A DNA stretch of 64,000 bases from Adiantum capillus-veneris (GCA_014529385.2 CM043943.1:100397355-100461354); one strand, 5' to 3'; numbered from the stretch's first letter, positions 11,627-22,446 are shown. The notes: a model not told the origin generated them from the sequence alone. Program-made: numbers and translations.

Positions 11627-12180
11627 ATGTTCAGGATAGCAAAAGAACCAAAGTGGGGAAATCTCATTGTGGATTATATAGAGCAAGGAGTCTTGCTAGA
11701 AAACTTGAGCAGAGCTAGACTATGCTCAATCCAACATGAAGCGGAAAACTATGTTATTGTAGAAAATCACCTTTATCAAAGAGGGATAGATGAAAATTTG
11801 AAAGTTTGTGCAACAGAGTATGAGTACCTTCCGATACTTGAACAAGCACACACCAGTCCAATCAGAGAACACTTTTTCTATGACAAAACAGCAAAAGCGA
11901 TACTCCTTATAGCAATTTGGTGGCCTACTCTACTAATGGATGCAGATTACTGTGTGAAGCGATGATGGTTGCCAACAAATGATGGTACCAATGCAACATG
12001 ATGAAATTCCAGAGCACGGGTTTATTCCAAATGGGAAATAGACTTTTCTTGGCCTATATTGCCATCGTCATATTAGACGCATGCTCAATACATTATAGTG
12101 GTGCTGGACGGATACGCCATGACGGATGTCAACACAGCGAGAACTCGCATAACAAGATTTGTCCAACTAAGGACGAAGCT
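11627..12180 (+). pseudogene. Ty3/Gypsy integrase fragment (zinc-binding domain and start of core)
   Basis: The frame from 11,627 to 11,965 reads ENHLYQRGIDENLKVCATEY, then ILEQAHTSPIREHFF and WWPTLLMDADYCVKR. This is the H2C2 zinc-binding part of a Gypsy integrase, closely like the matching part of element A at 21.2-21.6 kb. After a frameshift near 11,960, words such as VPMQHDEIPEHGF and IVVLDGYAMTD continue the integrase towards its catalytic core. No reverse transcriptase precedes it, and it stops at the LTR-like end of element F, so it is a truncated scrap on the opposite strand from F. Confidence 0.75.
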
Positions 12181-13008
12181 TGACACGCAGGCGTGGAAGC
12201 AAGCATAGGGTGTCAACCTACACTCGACTCCTAACTAATTCCTACAGAGGTCCTTGCCCAATGTCTAAGCCACAGCCTTCAGGAGTGCATAAGAGGAAAC
12301 TTCCTACAACGCTTTCTAGAGCCGAACACCCATCAAACAATCTCGAAACACCATAGAACTTGAAGGAGACCCTACTAACACCAATAGGTCGCTCTCCCTA
12401 AAGTCTATGAACCAAAACCCCAACCCAAACACCCGATGCAAAATCACGTAGGATGTCTGGCCGAAATTTACAGGTCTTCGTTTCCAAAATCTAAAGTGCC
12501 TAATGTGTACTCAATGCGAACACGTGGATATGCTGCAATGCAAATTCGGACAACATATGCTCACCAAATCACCAGATGAAGCTCGTAGATGGAGCTCACA
12601 AAACCGGACCATACGCACGCAATGTAGGTATCGGCGTGTAGCTCTCGTAGGGGGAAACACGCTGCACTTCTTCGCACTCCATTCCGACCACCGGCGCACA
12701 CGTAGCGTCAAGATGAGGCTCACACTTTCTCTCGTACACAGTACGCTCACTCACAGACTTCCAAACTTTTTTAAAATCAAAAAGGGTTTTTTATTAAGGT
12801 CAAAAAGTGGTATAAATACCTTACAATTCTCAAACCCTAAAGTTCCAAATTAACCATCTACTCAATCTAAATGTCAAAACTGGGATACAATCTGGAAACT
12901 TCAGTAAGCCCCAATATTTACATCGGGTTTTCTCAATGAATGAATGATTACAAAAAATAATAATCTGTCGAGACGTCATTTTTTGTAGGGTGTGTCCAGC
13001 TTCTAACA
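12181..13008 (-). repeat. Probable 3' LTR of element F
   Basis: On the minus strand a purine tract (13,009-13,022) is followed at once by TGTTAGAAGCTGGACAC, the way an LTR follows its polypurine tract. The inner boundary at 13,008 is good. The outer boundary is a guess, because the partner LTR was not found. The segment contains CGTAGGATGTCT (12,447-12,458), exactly half of the 24-bp palindrome of the F leader. A TATAAATA string at 12,811 reads better on the plus strand, which counts against this orientation. Confidence 0.5.
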
Positions 13009-13022
13009 GTCCCCCTCTCCTT
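13009..13022 (-). other. Polypurine tract of element F
   Basis: AAGGAGAGGGGGAC on the minus strand lies 53 bases past the end of ORF2 and directly before the TG of the presumed LTR. Just upstream, CATGTCG (13,026-13,032) and CGACATG (13,037-13,043) form a 7-bp hairpin around a 4-base loop. Confidence 0.65.
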
Positions 13023-13074
13023 GCTCATGTCGTCCCCGACATGGCTATTGAGCTGCATCTTATCTTATGGTTTC

Positions 13075-15282
13075 TCACATCTTGAGCAGCGACTCGTATC
13101 TTGCATTTAAATCCAGTAGTGTTGGGCCGAATATATCATTGTTGATGTTGAAGAAGCCAGTGTAGAAAGCTTCTTCAAAGGCCTAGAGGTGATAGGATGG
13201 CACAAACATGATCCTTTGATACAATGCATGTATCACCTCCTTGGAAGGCTGACCAGAGATTGTATGTACATCTGTAAGTATCTTGAAAGAAGAAGATACC
13301 GTCTGTCGCCTGGCCCGGTTTGAACGTCTCGAAGACTGCCAAAAAGGTTTTGTAGATCTTCCTCATCATTATGCAAGAAAGGTCAGGCAATCCAGTGAAC
13401 AATTTGATGGCGCCCGTTAGGGTTTTCACCATGTATTGAACACATATTCTCTCGCCTGCCTTCAAGCCTGGCAGCTTCGGATAGTTTAGCCAAGTGGGTT
13501 GGCTTCTTTGTAGTAGCTCCTAAGCCTTCCACATTCGCATCCTTGGTAGAGGGCAGTAGCTTAGGTTATCTCTGATGATTTTGGGTGCCTCTACCAAATG
13601 GATTAGGTATTGTGGGTACTTCGTCAGCCATGCCTTTCTCCACCTGGGCTGGGAGTCGACTATCAACTTTGCCCCTTCAGGCTGGGAGATATCTATTGTG
13701 TAGAGTAGCATTGTTGGCTCTTCTTTGATTCTCTTTTTGATGGTGGCGGCTTCGTACTTTAGCAAAGGATATGGGAGAGAGGGATGTAGCCATTCACGTC
13801 GAAGGTTGTTGGTGTCTATCTTCTGAATGGTCATGGATTTAAAAACCCTCTGCTCCCATTCCAAGGCTTCCTTGGCCGTTTCTCTGATTTTTGTTTCTAT
13901 GGCCTTGTGCAGCTTCTCTTCCTCTTCTTGTGTCAGATCTTGTGGCTCTTGAGAGGGTCCTACTAGGATTTCCTCTTTCATGGGTGTGTCCACAAGATCT
14001 GCCACATTCTCTAGGTCTATGCCTTCCATGGCTGCTGGCCATGTGCTTGCCTGCTCTTCTGCATGCTGGCCTCTCAACTCTTCTAGCTGCTTTTGGAGTG
14101 TCTGTTTCTATGCTTCAGCTTGTTCTCCCTTGTCCAGGAGGCCATCACTCAAATCGGTGTTTATCTTCTCCGCCTCCTCGAGCTTTCTCTTTATATTTTC
14201 TAGCTCATCTTGCATTGCCTTCTGCTCTTCTTGCATGCGTGTTTGCATAACCCTTCTGCCATCATCAACCTTTGCTTCTTCTCTAAGGTCAACTCTTTCT
14301 GGAGCTCTTTCATTTGTTCTTCATAGATCTGGCTCTTTGAAGTGGTGTGAGTCAAGCTAGTAGCTCTAACTCTAGCAGGAGATGCTCGTAGCCGCCGTTG
14401 GATGGTTTGGTGTTTGACTTTAAGCTGGTCCTTGAGCTCAAGGACCTCATCTTGGCTAGCCTCCTGCTCTATTTATGCCTTCTCCTTGGCATTCCGCATT
14501 GCTTCAACTTCCTTGGACTCCTTAGCAAGTTGTAGGGTTAGGTTATCCCTTTCCCTCTCTGCATCTGTCAATGACTTGTTGAGTTGTCTATATTCCTCTT
14601 CGGCTCCTTGCAGCCTTTGAGCTGCTTCCTGATTTTCTCTTTCCATTTCCTGGCATCTTTGCAATGCCTTTGCCAGACTGGCTTGCAGCTCTGCTTCTCT
14701 CTCTATCTGTCTTTCGCTTTGGTTTTGTAACGTGTCGACTTCAAGCTTTATTTGCACTTCAGTGGATTTGAGAGTTGCCATTTGACTTTCTGAGGCCATT
14801 GATTGTGCTCTTAGCTCGGTTAGCTTGGTCATCACCACATCCCAATCACTGGTGGGTGGCTGTAGGTCCACTGTATCAGTGGCCATTTCTTTAAGCTCCA
14901 CTAACCGCCCCAGGCTCTGCATTTGTTCTTTAGGCCCCATGCTTGCCAAGTCAAATGCGACAGTGGCAGCCTCTTCTTTTGTATATCCGGTAGCTAGTAG
15001 GTCTAGAAATGTGTTATATCTTGCTTCATTTGGCTCTGGCTGCTCACTTTTAGGCTTAGACTCTTCCTTTTGTTCTTGCTCTTGGCTTTGTTCTTGCTTT
15101 GAATCTTCTTGGTCTTCAGGTTTTTCTTGCTCCTCTTTCTCTTGAGTCTGTGGAGGGCTACAAGGAGGTGGTGAGGGCAGTGGGCTGGACTCAGGGCTAG
15201 ACGGTGGAGTTGTTGGCTTTTTCTTGAAATCCCCGTCTTCCTTTCTCTCTCTTGGCCTTCCTGCTTCTCTAGTAGTTGCCAT
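13075..15282 (-). pseudogene. Element F ORF2: proline-rich, long coiled-coil, non-pol protein (broken)
   Basis: It starts at ATG 15,282, which overlaps the TGA of ORF1 as TGATG. The intact first part has 269 residues: a basic start, a Pro/Ser-rich stretch (about 25-50), a Glu/Gln-rich acidic stretch (about 48-90), then a long heptad-like coiled coil from about 165. After TAA 14,473 the coiled coil goes on in the same frame, shifts frame near 14,250, meets TAG at 14,110, and continues as 14,077-13,520 (LHPSLPYPLLKYEAATIKK) and 13,465-13,175 (KLFTGLPDLSCIMMRKIYK). A last frame change leads to FFNINNDIFGPTLLDLNARY and a TGA at 13,075. About 735 codons in all. I see no protease, reverse transcriptase, RNase H or integrase. 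Function unknown; a structural, gag-like role is inference from position. Confidence 0.6.
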
Positions 15283-16529
15283 CAGACTTTCTCCACTTCT
15301 GCTTCTATAAATGGTACATGTGGGATATTTTCCGATGTGGCATCTAGAATCTCAAAATTCTTAATGCAGTCGTCGAATCTGTCTCTGTGCACCCTTCGGG
15401 ATGATCCCGACATTGCTTCTCGAGACAGCTTCCATAGCTCATTCAAATCTCCTTTGAGGGCTCTTTCGGCCCTGAAACTTTCCATCAGCCGCTCTAGCTG
15501 TGCCGCCTTCTGTGATTTCGTCTCTTTGACAGGCACTTGGATAGATTCATTATTCCCTTTCTTCAACTCTGGCTGCTCTTCTTGCACGGTTTCTAACCGG
15601 CATTTCAACCTAGTGGCAACCCTTGGTGCTTTGGGTTGTTCCTCTTCCTTATCTTCCTTGAGCCTCAACCAGTCGTTCTGTGATGGAGGGTCAGGCCATC
15701 TTCCCTTGGCGTGCAATGCCCCATAAATCACCTTCGTGATTAGCTCACCCGGCATGATGTATGTGGGGTTCTTATTGCCCATCTTCACCAAATTATCATG
15801 TATATAAGCTGCATAATTGATTACCTTCGGCTTTCTTTTTTGCATTGCCCAGGTGAATGTTGTGGCAATTGCTACAGGCGGCATTCTGTACTTTTGTGGC
15901 CGCTTTGTACACATATGGAAGTACTGATTGTACAGCTGACTCATGATTGCCACTTTGGGGTTGGCAATGTCTTCAAAGGTATAGTTGCCTTTCTTTTCAG
16001 TATACACCTTTACTTCGTCTCTTCTTTTGGTTACACTATCCCCTTTGTTGGAGAGGTCTAGTGCAACTTCCACCACTCTCTCTGTGATTAAAATCTCCGT
16101 GCCTGACTTGCCCTGCAGATCCATAACTTGGGCCACTCCATCTTCGTTGATTGTCGTCACAAATTCCCATACTCTTTTTATGTCAATACCTGCCGACACA
16201 ACTTCAAAATAATTGTGGAGATCAATCTTCTCCAGATGCTGTGCCATCTTGCTTCTGACGAAATTATTGAGCTCCCGTTGTAGCATTGGTAGCTCTATCA
16301 CATTTCCTTCGGTGTCTTTGAACACGCCCTGGTAAATCTTTAGATCATTTGACTTTAGCAGATCTTCTTGGATCCATGTGCTGGTTGGCTTTAGATTTCC
16401 TTCTGGTATGACGAAGAGCTCTACTTCTTCCAAATAATCCTTTATGGTCATCCTTTTCTTCTTTTCCGGTGACTTTGCAGCTGCCATAGATCCTGTTGCA
16501 CTCAGTAGTCCGAAGTTAGCGTTTTCCAT
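15282..16529 (-). CDS. Element F ORF1, 415-residue protein of unknown function (intact frame)
   Basis: The longest unbroken non-pol frame in the window. It begins MENANFGLLSATGSMAAAKS, with a basic KKKR patch near residue 25, and has a folded-looking middle (KIDLHNYFEVVSAGIDIKR, WEFVTTINEDGVAQVMDLQG, MPGELITKVIYGALHAKGRW). Its C-terminal third is charged and looks helical. The middle vaguely recalls the conserved non-pol proteins at the 5' ends of some plant Gypsy elements, but this is resemblance, not identification. It ends TGA in a TGATG overlap with ORF2, an arrangement that permits reinitiation. No CCHC knuckle is seen. The palindrome repeats lie just upstream, as its leader. Confidence 0.6.
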   Translation of the reverse strand: MENANFGLLSATGSMAAAKSPEKKKRMTIKDYLEEVELFVIPEGNLKPTSTWIQEDLLKSNDLKIYQGVFKDTEGNVIELPMLQRELNNFVRSKMAQHLEKIDLHNYFEVVSAGIDIKRVWEFVTTINEDGVAQVMDLQGKSGTEILITERVVEVALDLSNKGDSVTKRRDEVKVYTEKKGNYTFEDIANPKVAIMSQLYNQYFHMCTKRPQKYRMPPVAIATTFTWAMQKRKPKVINYAAYIHDNLVKMGNKNPTYIMPGELITKVIYGALHAKGRWPDPPSQNDWLRLKEDKEEEQPKAPRVATRLKCRLETVQEEQPELKKGNNESIQVPVKETKSQKAAQLERLMESFRAERALKGDLNELWKLSREAMSGSSRRVHRDRFDDCIKNFEILDATSENIPHVPFIEAEVEKV

Positions 16530-16559
16530 ATCAGCTGAGAAACTGAGTTTTAACTATCC

Positions 16560-17640
16560 AAATGACTTGAAAATTGAAAATAAAACTTAAAAGGAACTTG
16601 GGCAACTGTGCATGTGCTCACATTGCAATTCTGGCAAAAAAAATTCATTTAGACATCCTACGCGTAGGATGTTTTTTTCTTTAGATTTTGGTAAGACTTG
16701 ACATGCTGGTGGTCCTTGGCCTGTACAACATGGCAATGTGCTTGGATTTGGATTTGGGCATCAAAAAGTGGATTTTTGGGTTGATTCAGGCTTTAGGTCA
16801 CAAATTGGGTAGAAAGTCCACAACAGGTAGCAAATGATGTCCAAATGGGTTGAAAATTGATATATGGGCTCCTTGCACCATGGTAATGGCTCCCATGATG
16901 TCATTCTTTCCACAGAAGGTCAAAAACATGCTTGAGACATCCTACATGTAGGATGTCTATTTCATCAAAATGGCTTGGGATTTGTTCTCTGGGTAGTCCT
17001 TCGCATGTGCAACTTGGCCATGCTCTTGGATTTTGATTTGGACAAGATTTGATGTTGGTGAGACCATGTGTAGTGTTTTTGGGCTCAAAAAGTGTATCTT
17101 GAAGGTGTTGAAGGTCAAAAATGATTAGAATGGCTTCAAACTTGATATATGAGCTCTTGAAGGTGATAAGAAAAGATCTGGAATGTAAAAATACCCTCTG
17201 TAGGCCAAAAATGTCAAATAGACATCCTACGCGTAGAATGTCTGCTTCATCAATGTTTGCAAGTAACCACACAGATTGGTTGGCTATGTGCTCATGAATG
17301 TGTTGTGCAAGTTTCATGTGATTTGGACAAGTTTTGGTAGGTCTATGGCCCATTATTGCCTCTATGCCCTAACTTTGCGTTTTTTCATGCATATGAGGTC
17401 AATGTTGGTCCAAATGTGATGAAACTTGGTGGCCAGCATCTAAAGGCTATTCAGAAAATTTGTGTGATGAGAAATGTTGGGTTTTGTGCCCAGAAATAGC
17501 CTTGAGACATCCTACGCGTAGGATGTCTCCTGATGATTTTTTCCTGGAAACTGTCATGGTGCCTGCCCTTAGTCCCCCTGAGTCCCTTTTAAGCCTAATT
17601 TCAACAAAACAGTCAAATGGATAGAAAGTAACTCCCTATG
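16560..17640 (-). repeat. Leader of element F: four diverged 285-bp repeats, each with a palindrome
   Basis: AGACATCC...GGATGTCT-type palindromes start at 16,651, 16,935, 17,220 and 17,505, spaced 284, 285 and 285 bp. Between them the sequence repeats only loosely; phrases like TTGATATATGGGCTC and TTGATATATGAGCTC, or GGATTTGGATTTGG and GGATTTTGATTTGG, recur at matching offsets. The palindromes are near perfect. The block is non-coding; the open frame at 16,901-17,353 on the minus strand has no recognisable domain. Confidence 0.8.
16935..16958. repeat. Perfect 24-bp palindrome (ACATGT-centred copy)
   Basis: The two halves of this copy are exact reverse complements over all 24 bases, with centre ACATGT where the other leader copies have ACGCGT. 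The copy at 17,505-17,528 is also perfect over 24 bases. The copy at 16,651-16,674 is perfect over its inner 20 (ACATCCTACGCGTAGGATGT), and the one at 17,220-17,243 has a single mismatch. It could form a hairpin in RNA or bind a dimeric protein. Confidence 0.9.
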
Positions 17641-19700
17641 TGAATTTCAGAGCCTCCGAGCCATTTTTTGACTTTTGGAGTGCTTTTTGGCGATGAAATT
17701 TCTTAATGTTGGTCTACATAGCTTCTCGATCCCTTGGGGATCCTTGCCGTATGGTTTTTGTCGACTTTGGCTTCACTGGAGCTCCATTTGGCAAATTTTC
17801 GCTCTAGAAGCACCCGTGGTTGCGTTTACATGTCTTCGATGACTTGTGGTGGTCTACCACGATAGGACTTGGTTGTTGATGGTCTAGGAAAGCCGCTCGT
17901 GAAGTTTGGTGGCATACAGACATGCGGTTTGTCCGCGAGAGCTATTTGACGCTTTGTGTCTGATGTTGTTTCTGACTTTTGGTGCCGCTTCGGGTCACCT
18001 TTTGGTCATGTGGGCTACATAGACTTGTCGAGCATGTCAAGATGCTCCTACCCATGAATTTTGGTAGCTTTTGGATGCCTTTCTACCGTTTTTCCATTTG
18101 GTGGCCTCTTGCGGGATTCTAGGAATTAGGGTTCTTCCCGATGGTTTTCTACTGCCTTTGGACATCCAAGACTGGTCTCCTATGCTAGGGTATGCTGCCG
18201 ATGAAGTCTCATTGCTTTTGGGTTAGGCGTTAGGTGGTCACTTCTAGTTGTAGGTCTCTACTGCCCGCTTTCTGTGTGAACCCTACGCTAGTTTTCGCAA
18301 CAAAACGACAAACATGCGCAAAAAGCTCAAGGTGGTGAGCCTACCTCTCATGTGTGAAGCCCGTCGGGTAGTCGTGTGCGTCGTAGAAGATGCTGGAAGT
18401 TCCGCTCGCTCTAGGTGGCAGAAGCTCTCTCTCAAAGGTCAATAGTGAAAATGAGCTTAAAATGAAGTGAAAATTTCTTATAATGGGGGTTCCCGAACCA
18501 CTTTTCATGAAATTTGACACGAGCTCCCAACTTCTTGCGAGATGCGGTTTAGGCTCAAAAATTTCTTGATTTGGACTTCATTTGCTCTGTTTACCAGAAA
18601 TTTGGCATTTCGGTCAAAATCTGGCCAAAACACGCTTTTCGCTTCAGTCTCATAATTGCACCCCATCGTACCATAGGTTGTCCTATAGTCACTGGTCATC
18701 CGCAAAATTTTTTTTTCATTACGACGGTTTTTCACCTGCTTTTTTGTATTTTTGAAGTTTTTCTGCCGAAAATTAGCAAAATTAAAAGGAAAATAGCAAA
18801 TCAAACCCAAAAAATTCCCAAAAACCATAATAAATCAAAAACATTACATACACTCACATGCAATTTTTATGGCCGGATTTCTCAGTTTTACCAATATTTT
18901 GCAAGAAAAATGGCTATCTCTACTTACATACACACACCTAGGGGCTTGATTTGGCGTTTGGCCCCATATACCTGTAGATTCATGTTGTATAAGGGAATAT
19001 GTACTTGGGTTAGTCTAGAAAATTTCACAATCAAACAAAAACCCTTAAAAATAGTCAAAAATCATGCCCTTTTTTGCTCTTTCTGCTATTGGGTCCGCAT
19101 TTGAGAATGCCTCCCCCCCTCCTAGCTGGAGTCCTCCCGGGCGACAAGGTATTGCCTCGGAGCATGTGCCGTGCATGGGTTGAAAAAATTGTGCTAATGC
19201 TTGGGCGTGTAATGTGGCCCTATTTAATGCATACTCAGTCAATACATGGAAAAATCAATGATGTGCAAGAGAAGGGTATAAGAAAAATGCTTATTGGCAT
19301 TCGCCATCAAGGTTTCCGGTTTTCTTTGCAAGTAACAGCTGTAACTCTACTGCTCTTTGTTTGATTGTCTTTCAGGCAAAAGTCGTTTGTTTTGCCGGTA
19401 CTGTTGATATGGCCGTAGTTGTCTCTTTGGAGAGAATTGGCTTGGCCGGAATGGCCGTAGACCGTATCTCTTTTGCTTTCCATTGGTAGCTTGTCTTGGC
19501 CGGTTTAGGTTTTATTGCTACTGCATTGGGTGCCATTGTTTTTCTGCTCATGGGCATCCATATAAATCGGTTTGTTGGTTTCATATGCAGTTGTCTGTCT
19601 TCCGATGTTGCTTGTACTAAAGGAAGTTCCTATTGCTTTGACTTTGGGATCCAAATGCGAGTTGCATTTGAGTTATTGCTGAGCATTTTCTTTGGGATCC
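17641..19700. other. Non-coding stretch upstream of element F, no gene recognised
   Basis: This stretch may hold the missing 5' LTR and leader of F. On the minus strand, ATTATAAGAAA near 18,478 resembles a TATA box, but I could not align this region with the LTR-like end at 12.2-13.0 kb. Open frames on the plus strand at 18,571-19,104 (177 codons) and 19,074-19,364 show no motif. Nothing further can be supported. Confidence 0.5.
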
Positions 19701-19704
19701 ACAT

Positions 19705-20410
19705 CTATTTTATTCCCTTGGTTTTTGATTGAACCATCTGCTTCGGTTGAATTCTTCCGTTGTCTTGTTTTCTGTTTGCCATGTCATTTCTATCCTTCCG
19801 CATCCATATTTGTTTTTCTCTTGTTGGTAACTCTGATCTGTGCACTGCGGTTGGTGACTTCCTATGTATGTAGTGATCATGGTTGACAGTTTCCTGTTTG
19901 TTATCCTTGGGTATCATGTTGTCCTTTAGTGGAACCCTTCCTTTCGGCTTTTTATCCAGTGATTGAATTGCTGGCATCTGATTCTTCCGGCGTTTTGTGT
20001 GCTTTCATCCTTGACCACATAAAACTTGTGTGGGTAAATATATTGATGTACTTGTACATGCAATATAGTCCAACCCAATGTTTTCAACGAATGTGATGTA
20101 CTACTTTCCAACACTTGTGGAGTAGGATGAAGTTTACTTGTGGACTTGAGTTGTTTGTATAATCCGTAAGAGATTAAATTTTCTTGAGCTCCAGAATCAA
20201 GCAATGCCGTCGATTCAACTTGATTGCTACCCATTTTGACTGCAATTACTGGCTCCACTGTGTCTTCATCAAACCTCGTTAGTCGGATGGCATTGATTTG
20301 CAATGGTGCTCCACATTGTTGTTGTTGTCGTAGAAGTCTTCTTTTTGTAATGCGTTCTTTTGCTCCTGCTTGAGCTTCTTCTCACACCCTCTGCTTCTCC
20401 TTCATCCGTT
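19705..20410 (-). pseudogene. Gypsy-type protease fragment (element H)
   Basis: The minus-strand frame 20,303-19,926 reads EPVIAVKMGSNQVESTALLD followed by SGAQENLISYGLYKQLKS. This is a retroviral-type aspartic protease with its catalytic Asp-Ser-Gly-Ala at about 20,197-20,208. A Lys/Arg/Gln-rich stretch follows in another frame (19,705-19,977). The upstream side joins the integrase tail of element A near 20,410, so this belongs to a different, truncated element. No reverse transcriptase of its own is visible. Confidence 0.6.
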
Positions 20411-20459
20411 GTTTTCCTTCATGGATTTGTTGAAGCATATCCTGTGTTAGTGGTAAATG

Positions 20460-21450
20460 ATATTTCTTCAATCAACACCCACTAACCAATTGGGTATTTC
20501 TTCACCTGCTAATGTAGCAAGCTTGACAAATCCGCTTTGTGATAGATCACTAATCACAAAGGGTCCCAACCCTCGCTTTTTTAGTTTCTTGGCATGTTAC
20601 TTCAAGGTATAAACAAGTACATAATCAGCTGTTTTGAATTCTTTCGTGCGCACATGCTTGTCAAAAAACTCTTTTTGTCTTCTCTTTTTAGCATAGATCA
20701 AAGCTATAGCTCTCAAGCAAAGTTCATCTAGCTTTTCAAGGTCATCTATTCTTGAAGAGAATAGGCGTTTCAAGGTCATCTATTCTTGAAGAGAGCTCAT
20801 GCCCTATCCATTCTAGACGTTTCGCTACTCGTAGAGTTGGAATTAAAAACTCTATGGGTAATATAGCATTTAGGCTAAACACCATGTTGTACGGTGTCGT
20901 TCCTATCAATGTTTTGTAAGCTACCCTGTATGCCCATAGTGTGGAGTGTAGCTGTTGATCCCAATATGTTCTTGACTCTAACACAATTTTAGTGAAAATC
21001 GTGCATAGTGTTTTATTTGTGGCTTGAGCTTGTCCATTTTCCTATGGATGGTATGGAGAAGATTTCCTATGTATGACCATGAATTTCTCTACCAGATATT
21101 CAATGACTTCTTTAAGAAAATGTGTTCCATGATCACTGACGATTTCTATTGGTAAATCGTATTGTACAAAAACATTCTCATACAAAAATTGTGCAGTGGT
21201 CCGTGCATCTGCTTTTTGTGTTGCCTTGGCTTCTGCTCATTTTGTAAGATAGTCCGTAGCCACAATGATATATTGGGTATGGGTACGATATGCAGGGGGT
21301 GAAATAGGCCCCACAAAATCAATGCCCCATTTTGCAAATGCCCTTGCCCCCATCATTGGCCATAGTGTCATCTCATCCTTCTTTATCGTCACCTTGGTGC
21401 GCTGACATGCGTCACAACGCTTTACAAACTCTTCAGCATCCATATGCAAT
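20460..21450 (-). pseudogene. Element A integrase core and C-terminal domain
   Basis: Frame 21,449-21,237 reads KRCDACQRTK, then AKWGIDFVGPISPPAYRTH and YIIVATDYLTK: the end of the second zinc-binding motif and the first catalytic Asp of the integrase. The core then passes through several frame breaks (21.24-20.99 kb). It resumes at 20,984-20,742 (YWDQQLHSTLWAYRVAYKTL) and 20,779-20,597 (EFKTADYVLVYTLK), the C-terminal domain. The end reads GPFVISDLSQSGFVKL before the junction with element H. Confidence 0.8.
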
Positions 21451-22002
21451 GTAGGCCACCATATTCATGCCGGTTAAGACAATTTTTGTTATCTTATCGC
21501 CTGAGAAATGGCCTCCACTTATTCCGCTATGTGCATGTTTTAGAATCAGCAGGTATTCAGTTTCACTTGCACAAATTCTAAGTTGATTGTCCTTTCCTCG
21601 CTTATAGAGTTGGTTCTCAATTAGCTGAAAGTCACGAGCCTCCATCTCTATAGCCCTTTTCCGTGCTCTTGTTATGTTTTCAGGAAACGTCCTTGTGGTT
21701 AAGAAATCAATGATATATTGACTCCATGCAGGTGCAATGTTTACCTGAAACAATGTCATGTGGTCCACTGGTCGTTTGGCACTACATATAGTACAAGTGG
21801 TAACATAAGCATGTGTGTCTGCGTACATAGTTGGCCAATAAACCCCTAGTTGTTTCAGTCTTTGGTGTGTTTTCACTGTTGAACAATGAAATGCACAATC
21901 CTGGACATGTGCTTCTTCAAGGTAACACTCAAATTCTTCCGGATTTATACATAATCGTAGAATTTGGTCCCATCCTAGATGATACAGCCACTCTGCAATC
22001 AA
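21433..22002 (-). pseudogene. Element A: RNase H-integrase linker with two successive His/Cys zinc-binding motifs
   Basis: One 189-codon frame holds two H2C2-like segments. The first is EEAHVQDCAFHCSTVKTHQ ending VTTCTICSAKRP (21,783-21,911). About 80 residues later comes LILKHAHSGISGGHFSGD, whose Cys pair (KRCDACQ) lies in the next frame at about 21,398-21,419. Between them lies ARDFQLIENQLYKRGKDNQL, the usual lead-in to a Gypsy integrase. Gypsy integrases normally have one such zinc finger; the first copy may be an old duplication kept by this family. The frame starts right after the RNase H region. Confidence 0.65.
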
Positions 22003-22095
22003 CAGGAAGTTTTTTGTTTGTCGAATTGTTTGTTGTTTGGATCTGTCTTCTGTGCTATCAAACCTACCTCCAAAGGAAAGAATGCTAACAATTTC

Positions 22096-22446
22096 CTAAG
22101 ACCATTTGGGTATCATTTCAATATTGAAAAGATAAGCATCTGGTATGTCATCATCTACTCCTTCAGGAGCTTCCCCATTGTGTAGCCTTGAAAGATGACC
22201 CGCCTGTAGATGGGTTTTACCCTTTTTTACCACCACTGTGAAATCAAACTCTAGCAATATAATAAAACAGCGTACAATTCTCCTTGTATTGCATGGTTTA
22301 TTCACCAGATACAAAAGAGCTTGATGATCTATGAAGAACACGAATTCCTTTGCGAGCAGATAATGCCAAAATTTCTTTACAGCATAAATCATTCCTAACC
22401 CCTCTCTTTCGATGGTTGTGTAGTTCTTTTCCGCACTCTTTAACTG
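22096..22446 (-). pseudogene. Element A RNase H domain
   Basis: The frame reads MIYAVKKFWHYLLAKEFVFF and DHQALLYLVNKP, then GHLSRLHNGEAPEGVDDDIP. These are the connection and RNase H regions that follow Gypsy reverse transcriptase; the DHQAL and LSRL motifs are standard. A stop at about 22,447 separates it from the upstream frame. Confidence 0.8.

Noticed and set aside
16651-17528. Evenly spaced palindromes as a CRISPR array
   Set aside because: The spacing is about 260 bp between motifs, the intervening sequence is itself repeated, and the setting is a plant nuclear transposon. CRISPR spacers are short and unrelated.
12181-17640. Element F as a virus-derived sequence with capsid and coiled-coil genes
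   Set aside because: No viral replicase, movement or coat motif could be recognised. The purine tract and LTR-like end fit a retroelement better.
18571-19104. 177-codon open frame
   Set aside because: AT-rich, with no motif and composition like its non-coding surroundings. A minus-strand frame overlaps it. Likely chance.
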